From Actinernus sp. WN-2022 (Eukaryota > Cnidaria > Anthozoa > Actiniaria > Actinernidae), in assembly GCA_030867875.1 (NCBI GenBank), contig JAOWCC010001589.1:80747537-80811536 (forward strand): a DNA stretch of 64,000 nt, read 5' to 3'. Positions within the stretch are counted from its first letter, which is position 1. Each line of letters opens with the position of its first letter. Under the pieces are notes generated by a model. The model ran no database searches, was not told where the DNA came from, and saw only the letters and a program-made list of their open reading frames with translations. A program made the position numbers and the translations under genes. This document shows, one piece after another, positions 35,062 through 44,900 of the stretch.

Positions 35062-37529
35062 TTAGTACCTCTGTAAAATCTTAAAAATTGCCATAGCATG
35101 CTCATCTACAAAAACAGGGAGCTTTGATTTAACTTCTTCAACAGATGTTAGCTGTTTTGCTTGATTGACGGCCATATCGATAAGTTCCAAACTAAAACCA
35201 CTGGCAAGACTTGTACTTCCAACGCAGGTCCTGCCACAACCATGAAGCAACATTCTGTACTGAAGAAGGTCCTTTCGCAATTTCTCTCTCTCCTCAATTG
35301 CAAGACTAATCTCTACAGATTCTGTGGTGTCACTGGCTTCTGATGTCAAAGAACTTTGAATGTTTTCTGATTCATGTAATTCAAACATCTGTGCAGCAGA
35401 AACAAGGACACATTCCTCACATGGGCAGTGCTGCTGATGGAAATCACAGCACAGATGGTCTGGCCCACTTTGTTTTGGCAGCTTGTGACCAAAATATGAC
35501 AAAATCATCTCCCTTTTGCACTTGTTGCACTTTACAAACTCCCTCATAACATGTGACATGTTTTTCTTTGCAGCTGAAATATCATAAGAATTATAAAAAA
35601 TAGTTGCAGTTGCTGGTAACCCATCCCTGCCACATCTTCCTGCCTCTTGGAAATACTCCTCCATTGTATAAGGAACTCCAATGTGTATAATCCGTCTAAT
35701 GTTATTAACATCAACCCCAATGCCAAACGCTATGGTAACGAACAACACCTTCAGCTTAGATGTACCCTCCACCAATTCCTGGACAATTCTTTCTCTATAA
35801 TGTTCAGGATACTGTGCATGGAATTGAGTAAACATTCTGTTCTTAGCAAGGGGGGCAGCACCTTTTGGATCATATTGCAGAGGACCCAAATTTTGACTGA
35901 AATACATGAAACACTCTGAAATTATTTGAAGGTTAGCATATATCAGTGTTAATGGGAAGTTGTGTCTCTTATTTTCAAGTTCATCAACTAGAGGCTTTAG
36001 AATACCCTCTAACTTGTCATCTCCCTTACTTGGCCTTGAGTAGGAGGCAAAGAAAATGTTAGGACGGTCTGGGTTAATTTCTATAATTAAATGGGTTTAA
36101 AAGCCCAAGGGCCACAACAATGTCGTTCTTTGTTTGTACTGTTGCTGTTGCTGTCAGGGCTAGATGGGGAACTTTGGGAAATACGCTTGCAAGTAAGCCA
36201 AGTTTACCATAGCAGGGTCGAAATTTTTTTCCTGGTTAAAGCAAAAACAAAGTCACTGATTACACTCATTATATGTAGAAACCAAAATATAATATAATTA
36301 TGCACCTATCACTGTTATAAGCCCAAGGAGGGGGGAATGTCAGATTCCTCATCCTTGTGACAATACATTTGGTCAGAAAAATATATCAAAATTCCCCATC
36401 TGCCCAACCTCATGTTCCTAAAAGTTAATAACCCTGACCAGGGGCAAGAAGTGTTTGTTAAAATCCCCACTCTCTGCATAGCCCTGCCTGTTAAATCCCC
36501 CCCCCCCCCTCCCCCTTCATTGATAGGTGCATTTATGTGTACAGTAATATATACCAATATATATATATTCAGGTATATGTACATAATAGTTTTGACAACT
36601 TATTGCAAGTTAATAATTGTCACTTAGTCCATTAAAATATATACAAGAACTAAACATCAACAATCTGATGCTGAGCATTAGTAAACACAAGACCTCGGAC
36701 AGTACTACAATAAAGCTTATTTGGTCTCACTCTCAGTCTTTATTAATTTTCACACATTTGGACTTCTTAGTCATACACTTTTGGCATTTCATTTAGCGAT
36801 GTAGCGAGCGCGAATTTCAAACCCTGCTAAGGTTATAATTGTTTCAAAAACAACCTGAAATATTATGAAACAAAACAACCTTCAAGTTCAACATGTACAA
36901 TGTAGTAATAAAAATAAATGCAGAATAGTGCTCACCATTCCACGACGAGATGTGCCTCATCCACAACAACGGCTTTGACAGAGTCTTGATATGTTTTAGC
37001 ACGCAATTCAGTAAAAACCTGCTTGTTTCCTATAAGTGCCTCTGGATGAGCAAAAAGGATTTGCCACGGTTGTTTAACTCCTGGTTTCAATGAGATTACT
37101 TTCATTATCTCGGTAGCACTTTCCATTTCACATTGAGTCTTCACACAGCGAACATCTAATTTTCCTTTAAGCTTGCTTATCTGGTCCTGCATGAGAGCGT
37201 TCAATGGTGAAACCACGATAACCGAAGCACTTTTCTCGTCTGACGCTTCCCACCCAAGTAAAAATCAAATATGTCGGGAAGAAGCTGATAAATCAGCGAC
37301 TTTCATAGCCAGTAGGGAGAACGCACAGAGTATCTCTGTTAGAAACTACTATTCCCTTCAACGCTTCGTATTGAGCTTCTTTTAAATCAAGTCCCTTTTT
37401 CCCTTGTTTTTCCAGAGCATTGTCTATGGCATCATGAAAAATATCAACCTTTGGCTTTGCTAGCGCCGCCATTTTGTTTAACCAATACATGCGCAATGAA
37501 ACCGGAAGACCAGGATTTTTGGTCTCCAA
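35062..37529 (-). pseudogene. RecQ-type superfamily 2 helicase of the transposon, multiply frameshifted
   Basis: A 3'-5' DNA helicase, presumably used in transposition. It probably starts at MAALAKPKVD (37472; ATGGCGG context); the frame is open from 37529. Exon 1 runs to 36936 (donor GTGAGC) with LDLKEAQYEALK, VLPTGY, VIVVSPLNALMQDQ and the Walker B motif VVVDEAHLVVEW. The rest runs from about 36224 to the stop at 35062, with LALTATATVQTK (motif III), DRPNIFFASY, ATAFGIG-type FVTIAFGIGVDVNN, QEAGRCGRDG (motif VI) and a zinc module CNKCKREMILSYFG...CCDFH. Single-base indels break it at Walker A (GGCTATGAAAGTCG, near 37304), near 37258, in an A run near 36215 and near 36078. All but the Walker A lesion lie at or near homopolymers, so assembly error must be excluded before calling it dead. 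Confidence 0.82.
36301..36531. repeat. G-run MITE, TGCACCTATCA family, copy 1
   Basis: Ends TGCACCTATCACTG and CATTGATAGGTGCA. A G-rich run follows the left end (AAGGAGGGGGG) and a C run of about 20 precedes the right. It lies in the intron of the helicase gene. A relative is at 40697-40920. Confidence 0.8.
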
Positions 37530-37720
37530 AATGGATTATCCCAGAGCTCTTCGCTTTTCGTGTCCGCTGGCCGAAAAAAAGCGCAGGCTCTGGGGACGAG
37601 ATTGAGTCTCAACACAACAACACGTGGAGCTACTTTTCTCATACAAACCTTCACGCGAACTAACATATGTAGCAAGAAAGTGGACCATTTTTCCGCAAAG
37701 AAAACGTTTTGAATAGAAAT

Positions 37721-37855
37721 ATGCCTTCCAGTTTGTGCATTGTACAGGACTGTAGCAATTTAACGAACCACAAAGCTGGCATTTCGCTACATTCAAGCCT
37801 TCTAGTTGAGTACCGTATACGATCGAGCAGCCGTGTGCCGATAATCAGCGAATAA
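37721..37855 (+). pseudogene. THAP-domain N-terminal exon, left arm of the foldback
   Basis: Reads MPSSLCIVQDCSN then about 30 residues including KAGISLHSS, and stops after 44 codons. The start MP followed by C-x4-C is the opening of a THAP zinc-finger DNA-binding domain; the downstream C-x2-H half would lie in further exons that are absent. A mirror copy on the minus strand (about 39328 to 39240) has a short deletion after QDC that shifts the frame. THAP domains occur in P-element transposases and host THAP proteins, so the foldback probably derives from one of these. Confidence 0.6.
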
Positions 37856-38442
37856 GGTTTGTAATTTTCTTCAACTTCAAGCCTCAAGGATGGTTTGTGT
37901 ATGTTTTGGTCGTTTTGAGGACAGAAGCTTCTCCAGAATTGCTTGTGTCACATGGAATAGCCGGTAAGATCGTACCAGAGTCCACTATAACAGTTCGGAA
38001 GATGGCCAAAATATATAGCCGAACCAACTGACAGAATGTCATAAATTAAGCCGAAAAATAAGCTGAGAATATAGTTTGTTATATTGCTGTTTCCTATAAA
38101 CAGATAAACCTAGCGATGTTTAGTATGCCTTTCACTTCACTGCTATTTTTATTTTCAAGACAATAAACCACAGAAGAAATGACCAATATTATTTCATGCA
38201 CAGTACTTTGTCTGTCTCAAACAGCGACGGGGCGCGCGAAGTTTGGTTCCTCTTTTATCGCTACTGTAAAGCTCACTCAGCAGATCAGTCAGTTTCAATA
38301 CCTTTTTTCAGTCTCTAGTAAATTCTTATCACTCACGATTTCATGTTAGACAACAGAGCGATTTAATTTTATAGCAATTACATCGTATTTTAGAATGTAG
38401 ATTCGCCGGAAAATCTATTGCCGGGACACTGACAACACTACC

Positions 38443-38600
38443 CTGGTTCCAGAGGGGCTCAGGTACGAATATACTGTAATGTGCCGCGATCGAAAGAGTT
38501 TTGATTGCCCGAAGGAGTTTTGTTTGACTCGTGCTGAAATCTTGATTTCAGCCATCTCGCTTCGCTCGCCCTGACGATTTCGAGCCTCTGGTATCCAGGG
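38443..38600. repeat. Small MITE in the foldback loop
   Basis: Ends ACCCTGGTTCCAGAGG and the inverse CCTCTGGTATCCAGGG. Inside, GAAATCTTGATTTC is a short palindrome. Non-coding. Confidence 0.65.
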
Positions 38601-39527
38601 TATGACAACACTAACACAAGTCTCATTCGTGTTTCACTATAAAAAAAAAATAGAATTGTGATTTCTCTGCTGAATTCTTCCTGTAGCCCAGATAACAGCA
38701 CAACCTTAAAGCCGAACCAGGGAAAATACCCTAGGAATGACTAACATCAAATCGTGAGTGATAAGAATTTACTAGAGACTGAAACTGACTGATCTGCAGC
38801 TTTACAGTGGCGATAACAAGGCACTGAACCAAACTTCGAGCCCTCGCCGCTGTTTGAGACACAAACAAAGTACATGTGCATGAAATAATATTGGTTATTT
38901 CTTCTGTGGTTTAGTGTCTTGAAAATAAAATTAGCAGTAAAGTGAAAGGCATAATAGACATCGCTAGGTTTATCTGTTTATAGGAAACAGCAATATGACA
39001 AACTATGTTCTCGGCAAACTATGTTCTCGGCTTATTTTCCCGTTAATTTATGACATTCAGTCAGTTGGTTCGGCTGTTTTTGCCTTGGGGTACGATCTTA
39101 CCGGCTATTCCATGTGACACAAACAATTGTGGAGAAGCTAATCTGTCCGGCCTCAAAACGACCAAAACATACACAAACCACCCTTGTCCTTGAGGCTTGA
39201 AGAAAATTACAAACCTTATTCACTGATTATCACACGGCTGCTCGTACGGTACTCAGCTAGAACTGAAGGCTTAAATGTAGCGAAATGCCAGCTTTGTGGT
39301 TTGTTACAGTCCTGTACAATGCATAAACTGGAAGGCATATTTCTATTCAAAACGTTTTCTTTGCGGAAAAATGGTCCACTTTCTTGCTACATATGTTAGT
39401 TCGCGTGAAGGTTTGTATGAGAAAAGTAGCCCCACGTGTTGTTGTGTTGAGACTTTGACGTCACGTACGCTCAAAAATGACTAGGCGTTCCTCGCCCACA
39501 GGAACCGGTTTCGCGTAATGGCGGACG

Positions 39528-40696
39528 AGATTTCGACGGTAAACTCTCTTTAAATGTGTGGTCTAAGTTCCCCCTTTGCAAACTTTTTTCACTGATTTGG
39601 ATATTTCTGCCTCTGTTTGTCCTTATGGAATACAAAAAAGTGGTAAAAGAATTAGTCACATTTCGTGGTAGTAGCACTTTAAACAATGAGAACCAATCAC
39701 ATCGCAGAACGAAAACAAAGTATTCCAACTGACGGTTATTTGAGCCAATCGGTGTTGAGTACAAGCCTTTTCAATGAAGAAAATCGCGTGATGCAACGGA
39801 CGGTTATTTGAGCCAATCGGTGTTGAGTACAAGCCTTTTCAATGAAGAAAATCGCGTGATGTTAGGATTTGTAAGCTGGAATACTTTGACTTCGTTCTGC
39901 TGTGTGATTGGTTCTTGTTGTTCAAGTGGTTACAGAGTACAGTAAAGCCCGGTTCGTTCGCTACAATCGCTGGAAAAAGTACTCGGTGATCGAAAACAAT
40001 AGCGTTAATCAGTTATGAATGCAATAATTAACTGCACGGGAAAATGCCTCCAGTCGCCGCAGCGAGCACAAACTGAAATTGAAAACTTCACTCAAGTCAA
40101 GAAATTTTCTGCATTTCCCCCCTTGTTTTAGGCTTCGTTATCAAAGCAGATGGCAGAAATACAGGGTTTAAACACCAGGGTACATCTATAGCAGAAGCTC
40201 GAGTGTGAACGAGTGAAAATGTCAATGTTGATGCCCAAATCTCCATCTTCTCACGTAGCTCTGTTAAGACTGAAAATACGAATCATCACGTGACCTAAGC
40301 GTTTGATAATATTAACATGGTACATGCCGGGAAGGTGTGAACATCCTTTATCGTAGTGATCACTGCGTCAGTATTCCAATAGAGTACTGATCGACGTCAT
40401 CGATGCAGTTTCTCGCGTGGGCTGTTAAGTTGTTCGAAGAGAATTCAGTTAGTAGGTTTACCGGTATGACCTACTAACCTTTCTGATCGGAAAATTCTAG
40501 CTATATTATCGTCGCGATGTCGGAGGATGTTTACAAAAGTTCCTCGATAGCTTCTTTTGTTATTCCTCCAACATGGCCGCCACAGCTCGTTATAAGGATC
40601 TCATTTGTTGCAAACCAGCAAAAAAAAACTACGTCGACCTTTACGCTTTGCGCGACTCAAGCGTAAAAACAATAGCGCTCTAATTTAGTATTGTTT
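39528..40696. other. Intergenic stretch, no gene recognised
   Basis: Contains one 68-bp tandem duplication (about 39731-39866), each copy holding TTTGAGCCAATCGGTGTTGA and GAAAATCGCGTGATG. I see nothing else that I can name. Confidence 0.6.
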
Positions 40697-40920
40697 TTAT
40701 GCACCTATCAATGATGAGCCCGAGGAGAGGGGAGGGGGGGGGGGGGGGGTATTTGACAGGCAGGGCTATCCTGAGGGTGGGGATATTTATATGAAACATA
40801 AGGAAGATAGGGCAGTGGAGTGGGGAATTTTGTTATTTTTGACAAAACACGTCCCAAGAGTGGGGAATTTGACATTAAGCCCTCGGGCTTAACATTGATA
40901 CTTGGTGCATTTGTATTTAT
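40697..40920. repeat. G-run MITE, TGCACCTATCA family, copy 2
   Basis: Begins TGCACCTATCAATGATGAGC, then a G run of about 17 at 40734-40750, and ends with TTAAGCCCTCGGGCTTAA and an inverted, slightly expanded terminus TTGGTGCA. Related to 36301-36531. Confidence 0.75.
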
Positions 40921-40967
40921 AGAAGGCATGCAACAATAGCTACACCCAAGCAAAGCATTACTGTCAA

Positions 40968-41105
40968 CATAGACCCATTGCAGAAATGGCGTCCAAATTG
41001 AATAACCATTGTTTAGGAAGCTTTAGTCTCGCATTCATGTGAAAACGCTTTTGTGTGACAACATGAATACGAGGCTAAAGTCTCCAGGGCAATACCTATT
41101 TAAAT
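40968..41105. repeat. Palindromic MITE, copy 2 (relative at 17862-18025)
   Basis: Begins ATAGACCCATTGCAGAAATG and GCGTCCAAATTGAATAACC. TTTAGTCTCGCATTCATGTG faces ACATGAATACGAGGCTAAAG. From here to 41900 I see only CCCTAACC-like simple sequence and no exon. Confidence 0.7.
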
Positions 41106-41905
41106 TGACCTATATCATTATGACGTCAAATCAAAACAATCTATTGTTTAAACGCTAAGGATCACGGTCGTGGGAGGGGGCCAAAACAGCAACAACACAA
41201 AGGAAATCGCTATCAAATGCATTTTGTAGAACGTAGAATAGCGGTAACAGCCACCAAATACGGTAAATATTGATATCTGGAAACCAGACAATTCGAAGTT
41301 AAATTTTCCTCAGCAGAGCAGATTTAGTTCAAAATTCTATTGTTCAAGTCGATTCTGTCCCCCTCATAAACAAGCCGTGACGTCATAATGATATAGGGTA
41401 ATTGAGTGTGGTAAATATGCTAGTCAAGAAGTTGCCAGTTACTAGTTGCGAGTCCAAAATCCCAACCCTACATTTAAAAATACCCTAACCGTCAACAACG
41501 GGTGCTCACTCATTTAGCTCACTGGATTTATGGTGTTTAGAGCTAGTCGCTAATATGAGTTTTTAGGGCTGCCTATATCACTAAACAACAGTCACATGCT
41601 TCAGGCTCCGTTCTCCCTATATATATATGAACAGTAATACAAAGTAATGCAAATCCTAACCCTACATTTAAAAATACCCTTACCGTCAACCCTTACCGCT
41701 AACTAATTTAGGGTGTTTAGAGCTAGTCACTAATTTTGGGTTTTAGAAATATACACCGCTAATCCAAATCCTAACCATACATTAAAAAATACAACTCGCA
41801 ACTTCATGACTAGCAATATACCTGTGGGTCTATAAAGGGTCAGAAGTAGTCAGAAGTCAGAAGTCACCATTATCGAATGCTGGTAAAGCTATCGTTAAAC
41901 GTTAC

Positions 41906-44900
41906 CTCTGTAAGCGAACCCTTAGCTCTCCAGATCTTGTAACACGCTACAGCGGGGACAAAAATCATGGAACACAGCGCAATCAGCCAGCCAACGACCT
42001 CAGCCCAAACTGGATACGTCTGGCCCTCGTAAGTAATTGGCTGGTATTTCACGAAGCTAAATATGAAGATTCCCTGAATGAGAAACCAGAAAAATGGTCT
42101 TATGCAGTAGAAACCGGCAGATTATTTTCCCATAAAATAGAGATATGAAAAACGAAAAAAAGGGGGGATATAAATGAATAACGGTGATCATTACGTAAGA
42201 GTCTACATAAAAGGTAAAGGTTTAGGCAACATTATTACAGAGTTGAGTTCAAAATCCTGCAACGTATCGCTTGAACGAACATCGTCAACAATATTGTCTA
42301 AGTTGTTCAATGTTACACGTTCCCGTCTAGCGAAAAATCGTCGTTAAAAATATTGCGTTTATAACATCGACAGCTGTAGTCGCGCACTTTAAGCGGTACT
42401 TGCATAAGCTGTCACGAACCCCCAATGGCTGTCACGAACCCTCACTGGTTAGCTCAGTTGGTAGAGCACGGTCTAGAGTGCGGGAGGTCGGGGGTTCGAA
42501 TCCCGGCCGCGTCCTTGGGCAGGGACGTTTATAAGCCGTTGGCCTTGTCTCCTTCTACTTCTAATCAGTATTTGAAGGGGACGTGAAAGAACCTGTTGTA
42601 CTACTCGAAAAAGAGCAGGGGATTGTCACCCGGTACAGCAGCCTGGCCATTGCACTAACCACACTCAACATTGTAAACTGCGTGGCAGCTATTAGCGCCG
42701 TGAAGCAGTCCGAAATAATTCACTGACGGGATATGTCAGTCATATGTAAAGCGCCATGAAACTGTGGTTGATATGGCGCTATATAAATGTGGCCATTATT
42801 ATTATTATTATTAATGGAGGATTATGCAGGGGAATTTGCTAAAAGCTAGTTTCTCATCTCTTGAGAAACCTCTGCTCGCAGGGTAGCTAAAAGCTATTTA
42901 GCATGAGAAACTGAAAGAATCCCCCGAGTGAGCCTCCATTGAGGATTCGTTCCAGCTCGTCCGTGAGAAAACGAATATTGCCTATTGAATTTAAACTTCA
43001 AGTTTCTCTTTAAAACAACTACTAAAATAACACCCTAGAATAAAAGTAAATGCCTTGTGAATGTCCTGATATGCTTTGTCAATGATATGCATGGCACAAA
43101 TTGCAGTGGATTACAAAATCGTATTCCAGCTACTCAGTTGATCTCGGCCATCGACATCGTGGACTTGAAATCAAGTTGCTCTAAATTTCTCCCTAAAGTA
43201 GTATTTTCAAAATAGTTCCAGATTTTCTCCAGTATATCTGAAAAATGTAGTCATTTTTGTCTTTGTTTACCCTGTTGGGGTTGACAATGCCCTGTTGAAC
43301 TACTCACAATAATCATGCAAGGAGAGATGAATTTCCAGCACATCACCCACCACCGGGACACAGGGTGACCAATCATCTCGGAGATATCATTGGCAAACCT
43401 TTGCGCACCTAGTAACCACCAAAATCAACACCAACAGTTACTTTACTCATGAGTCCAAAAACACACAGCCTCCCGGTTAGCTCAGTGGTTAAAGTGCACC
43501 TAACCCCTTTTGCGATTTTTATACCTGTGAATCTATGTAAGGTTTTGAGTACTTCTGCGAAGAAATGTTTGGCTTACAAAGAATACTTTATGTTATAGGC
43601 TTGTTTGAAATGGTGAAAATTTGACCTTTCCTGACCCATGACCGCGTAAGTAAAAGCCTGGGTCGATTCTGGATCTTATATACGTCATCTAATTCATTCG
43701 ACTTTGCAACAAGTTGAATAAATGTTTAGCATTTTGTCTAAAATAACTGTTTTCTTTACTAACAACTCACAGTGTATAAATTCTCTATATATCGATGTTG
43801 TTGTGATAGAAAGACGCCATGGAGAATACTGAATGCATTATTGAGGTGACGTAAGATCCAGAATCGACCCAGGCTTTTCCTTACGCGGTCACGGGTCAGG
43901 AAAGGTCAAATTTTCACCATTTCAAACAAGCCTAGAACATTGAATACCGTATTTCCTCGATTAAGCGCCCTGGGTGCTTATTTCAAATTTTGTTGCCAGG
44001 GGGGGCTTAATCGAGGGGGGGGGGGGGGGGGGGGGGGCGCTTAATGGCTCACGGAAACTGGAAATTGGTCTTGTCGTCAGCATTTACCCAAAGCGTTGAA
44101 ATGGAAAGAAGGCTGAAGAACGAGCTGCTTCGGGTACAAGAGCTATGCAAGCACATGGACTCAATAATCACGACCGGGACTGTGAGTTGGAAGAAAAGAA
44201 ACTAATTTCCCTTATCAGCCAAACATAACTTTAACACGGTACTACATATAGGAACATGCCGTAACTTTGTAATAAAACGCAAGTTGTATGCCATCTCTCT
44301 TACTGTGCCATATTTATTGGGGGAGGGGAGGGGGGGGCGCTTAATCGAGGAAATACGGTATTCTCTGTAAGCCAAAAATTTCTTCGCAGAAGTACTCAAA
44401 ACCTTTCGAAGATTCAAATGTATACAAATTGCAAAAGGGATTAGGTGCACTTTAAGCGTCGGTCTGTTGTGTGGGAGGTCGAGTGTTCAAGCCCGACCGA
44501 ACCAACACTCGGGGTCTTAACTGAGTAGAAGGTGCTGCCTTTGTGAAACAATCTCGTTCTCGAACTGCAAATGGTTAGACCTTCACGTCTTCTTGGATAA
44601 GGACGTAAAATCGTAGGTCCCACGTCGATTGGTGTCAAGCCGTTGATCGGCAATTTCACTAGACTGTCACAAGTTACCGATGTTAAATAAAGTTTCTTTA
44701 TTTTACTACTTTTTTTATAGTTCAACATTTAAGGGTGCGTTCGATTGACCGTATTCCGTAATAAAAATACACAGAATGATCTCTACAAATAATTTATATC
44801 GGGAACTTATAGCCTGTATATATGGAACTTATAGTCTGTATATATGGAATACTAAATAAAGGTAAATGTATTCATTTATATAGCGCAAATTATATATGGA

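Larger units (their letters stand above)
29133..37604. mobile_element. 8.47-kb DUF6589/RecQ DNA transposon (Academ-like), complete ends
   Basis: Terminal inverted repeats of about 75 bp start CAATCTCGTCCCCAGAG and end CTCTGGGGACGAGATTG. They continue almost without mismatch through CAGCGGACACGAAAAGCG to GGATAATCCATTTT. The 9-bp target duplication AGTCTCAAC is at 29124-29132 and 37605-37613. The opposite arm of the host foldback has a single copy (GTTGAGACT, 39446-39454), confirming both boundaries. Inside are a plus-strand transposase gene (29298-34449) and a convergent minus-strand RecQ-like helicase (37472-35062). Three smaller insertions lie in transposase intron 2. Helicase plus DUF6589 transposase fits AcademH elements as I recall them; the 3-4 bp duplication I recall for Academ does not fit the 9 bp seen here. 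Confidence 0.88.
29052..39527. mobile_element. 2-kb foldback element with THAP first exons, split by a nested transposon
   Basis: The element itself is 29052-29132 plus 37605-39527, about 2.0 kb. The left arm (29052-29132 joined to 37605-38345) and right arm (38743-39527) are near-perfect reverse complements. Termini are CGTCCGCCATTAC and its inverse GTAATGGCGGACG. Shared landmarks include GTTCTCATT-type loops, GACTGATCTGC with GCAGATCAGTC, and GCAAGAAAGTGG. The large helicase-bearing transposon is inserted after position 29132. The loop holds a small MITE (38443-38600). No target duplication was recognised. Confidence 0.85.
43470..44715 (+). mobile_element. tRNA-derived SINE split by a TTAA element
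   Basis: A box CGGTTAGCTCAGTGGTTAA ends at 43492. The SINE resumes at 44456 with GCGTCGGTCTGTTGTG, B box GTGTTCAAGCCC, ACTCGGGGTCTTAACTGAG and a tail AATAAAGTTTC near 44700. The interruption is the foldback element 43493-44451, whose TTAA target is the last four bases of the left half. Confidence 0.88.

Noticed and set aside
41870..42052. Independent 60-codon ORF at the SLC6 3' end
   Set aside because: It is the continuation of SLC6 exon 11 in frame after the acceptor at 42073.
42438..42520. tRNA gene
   Set aside because: A and B boxes are clear, but the sequence between them does not fold as a tRNA and the whole unit recurs at 20123; SINE head.
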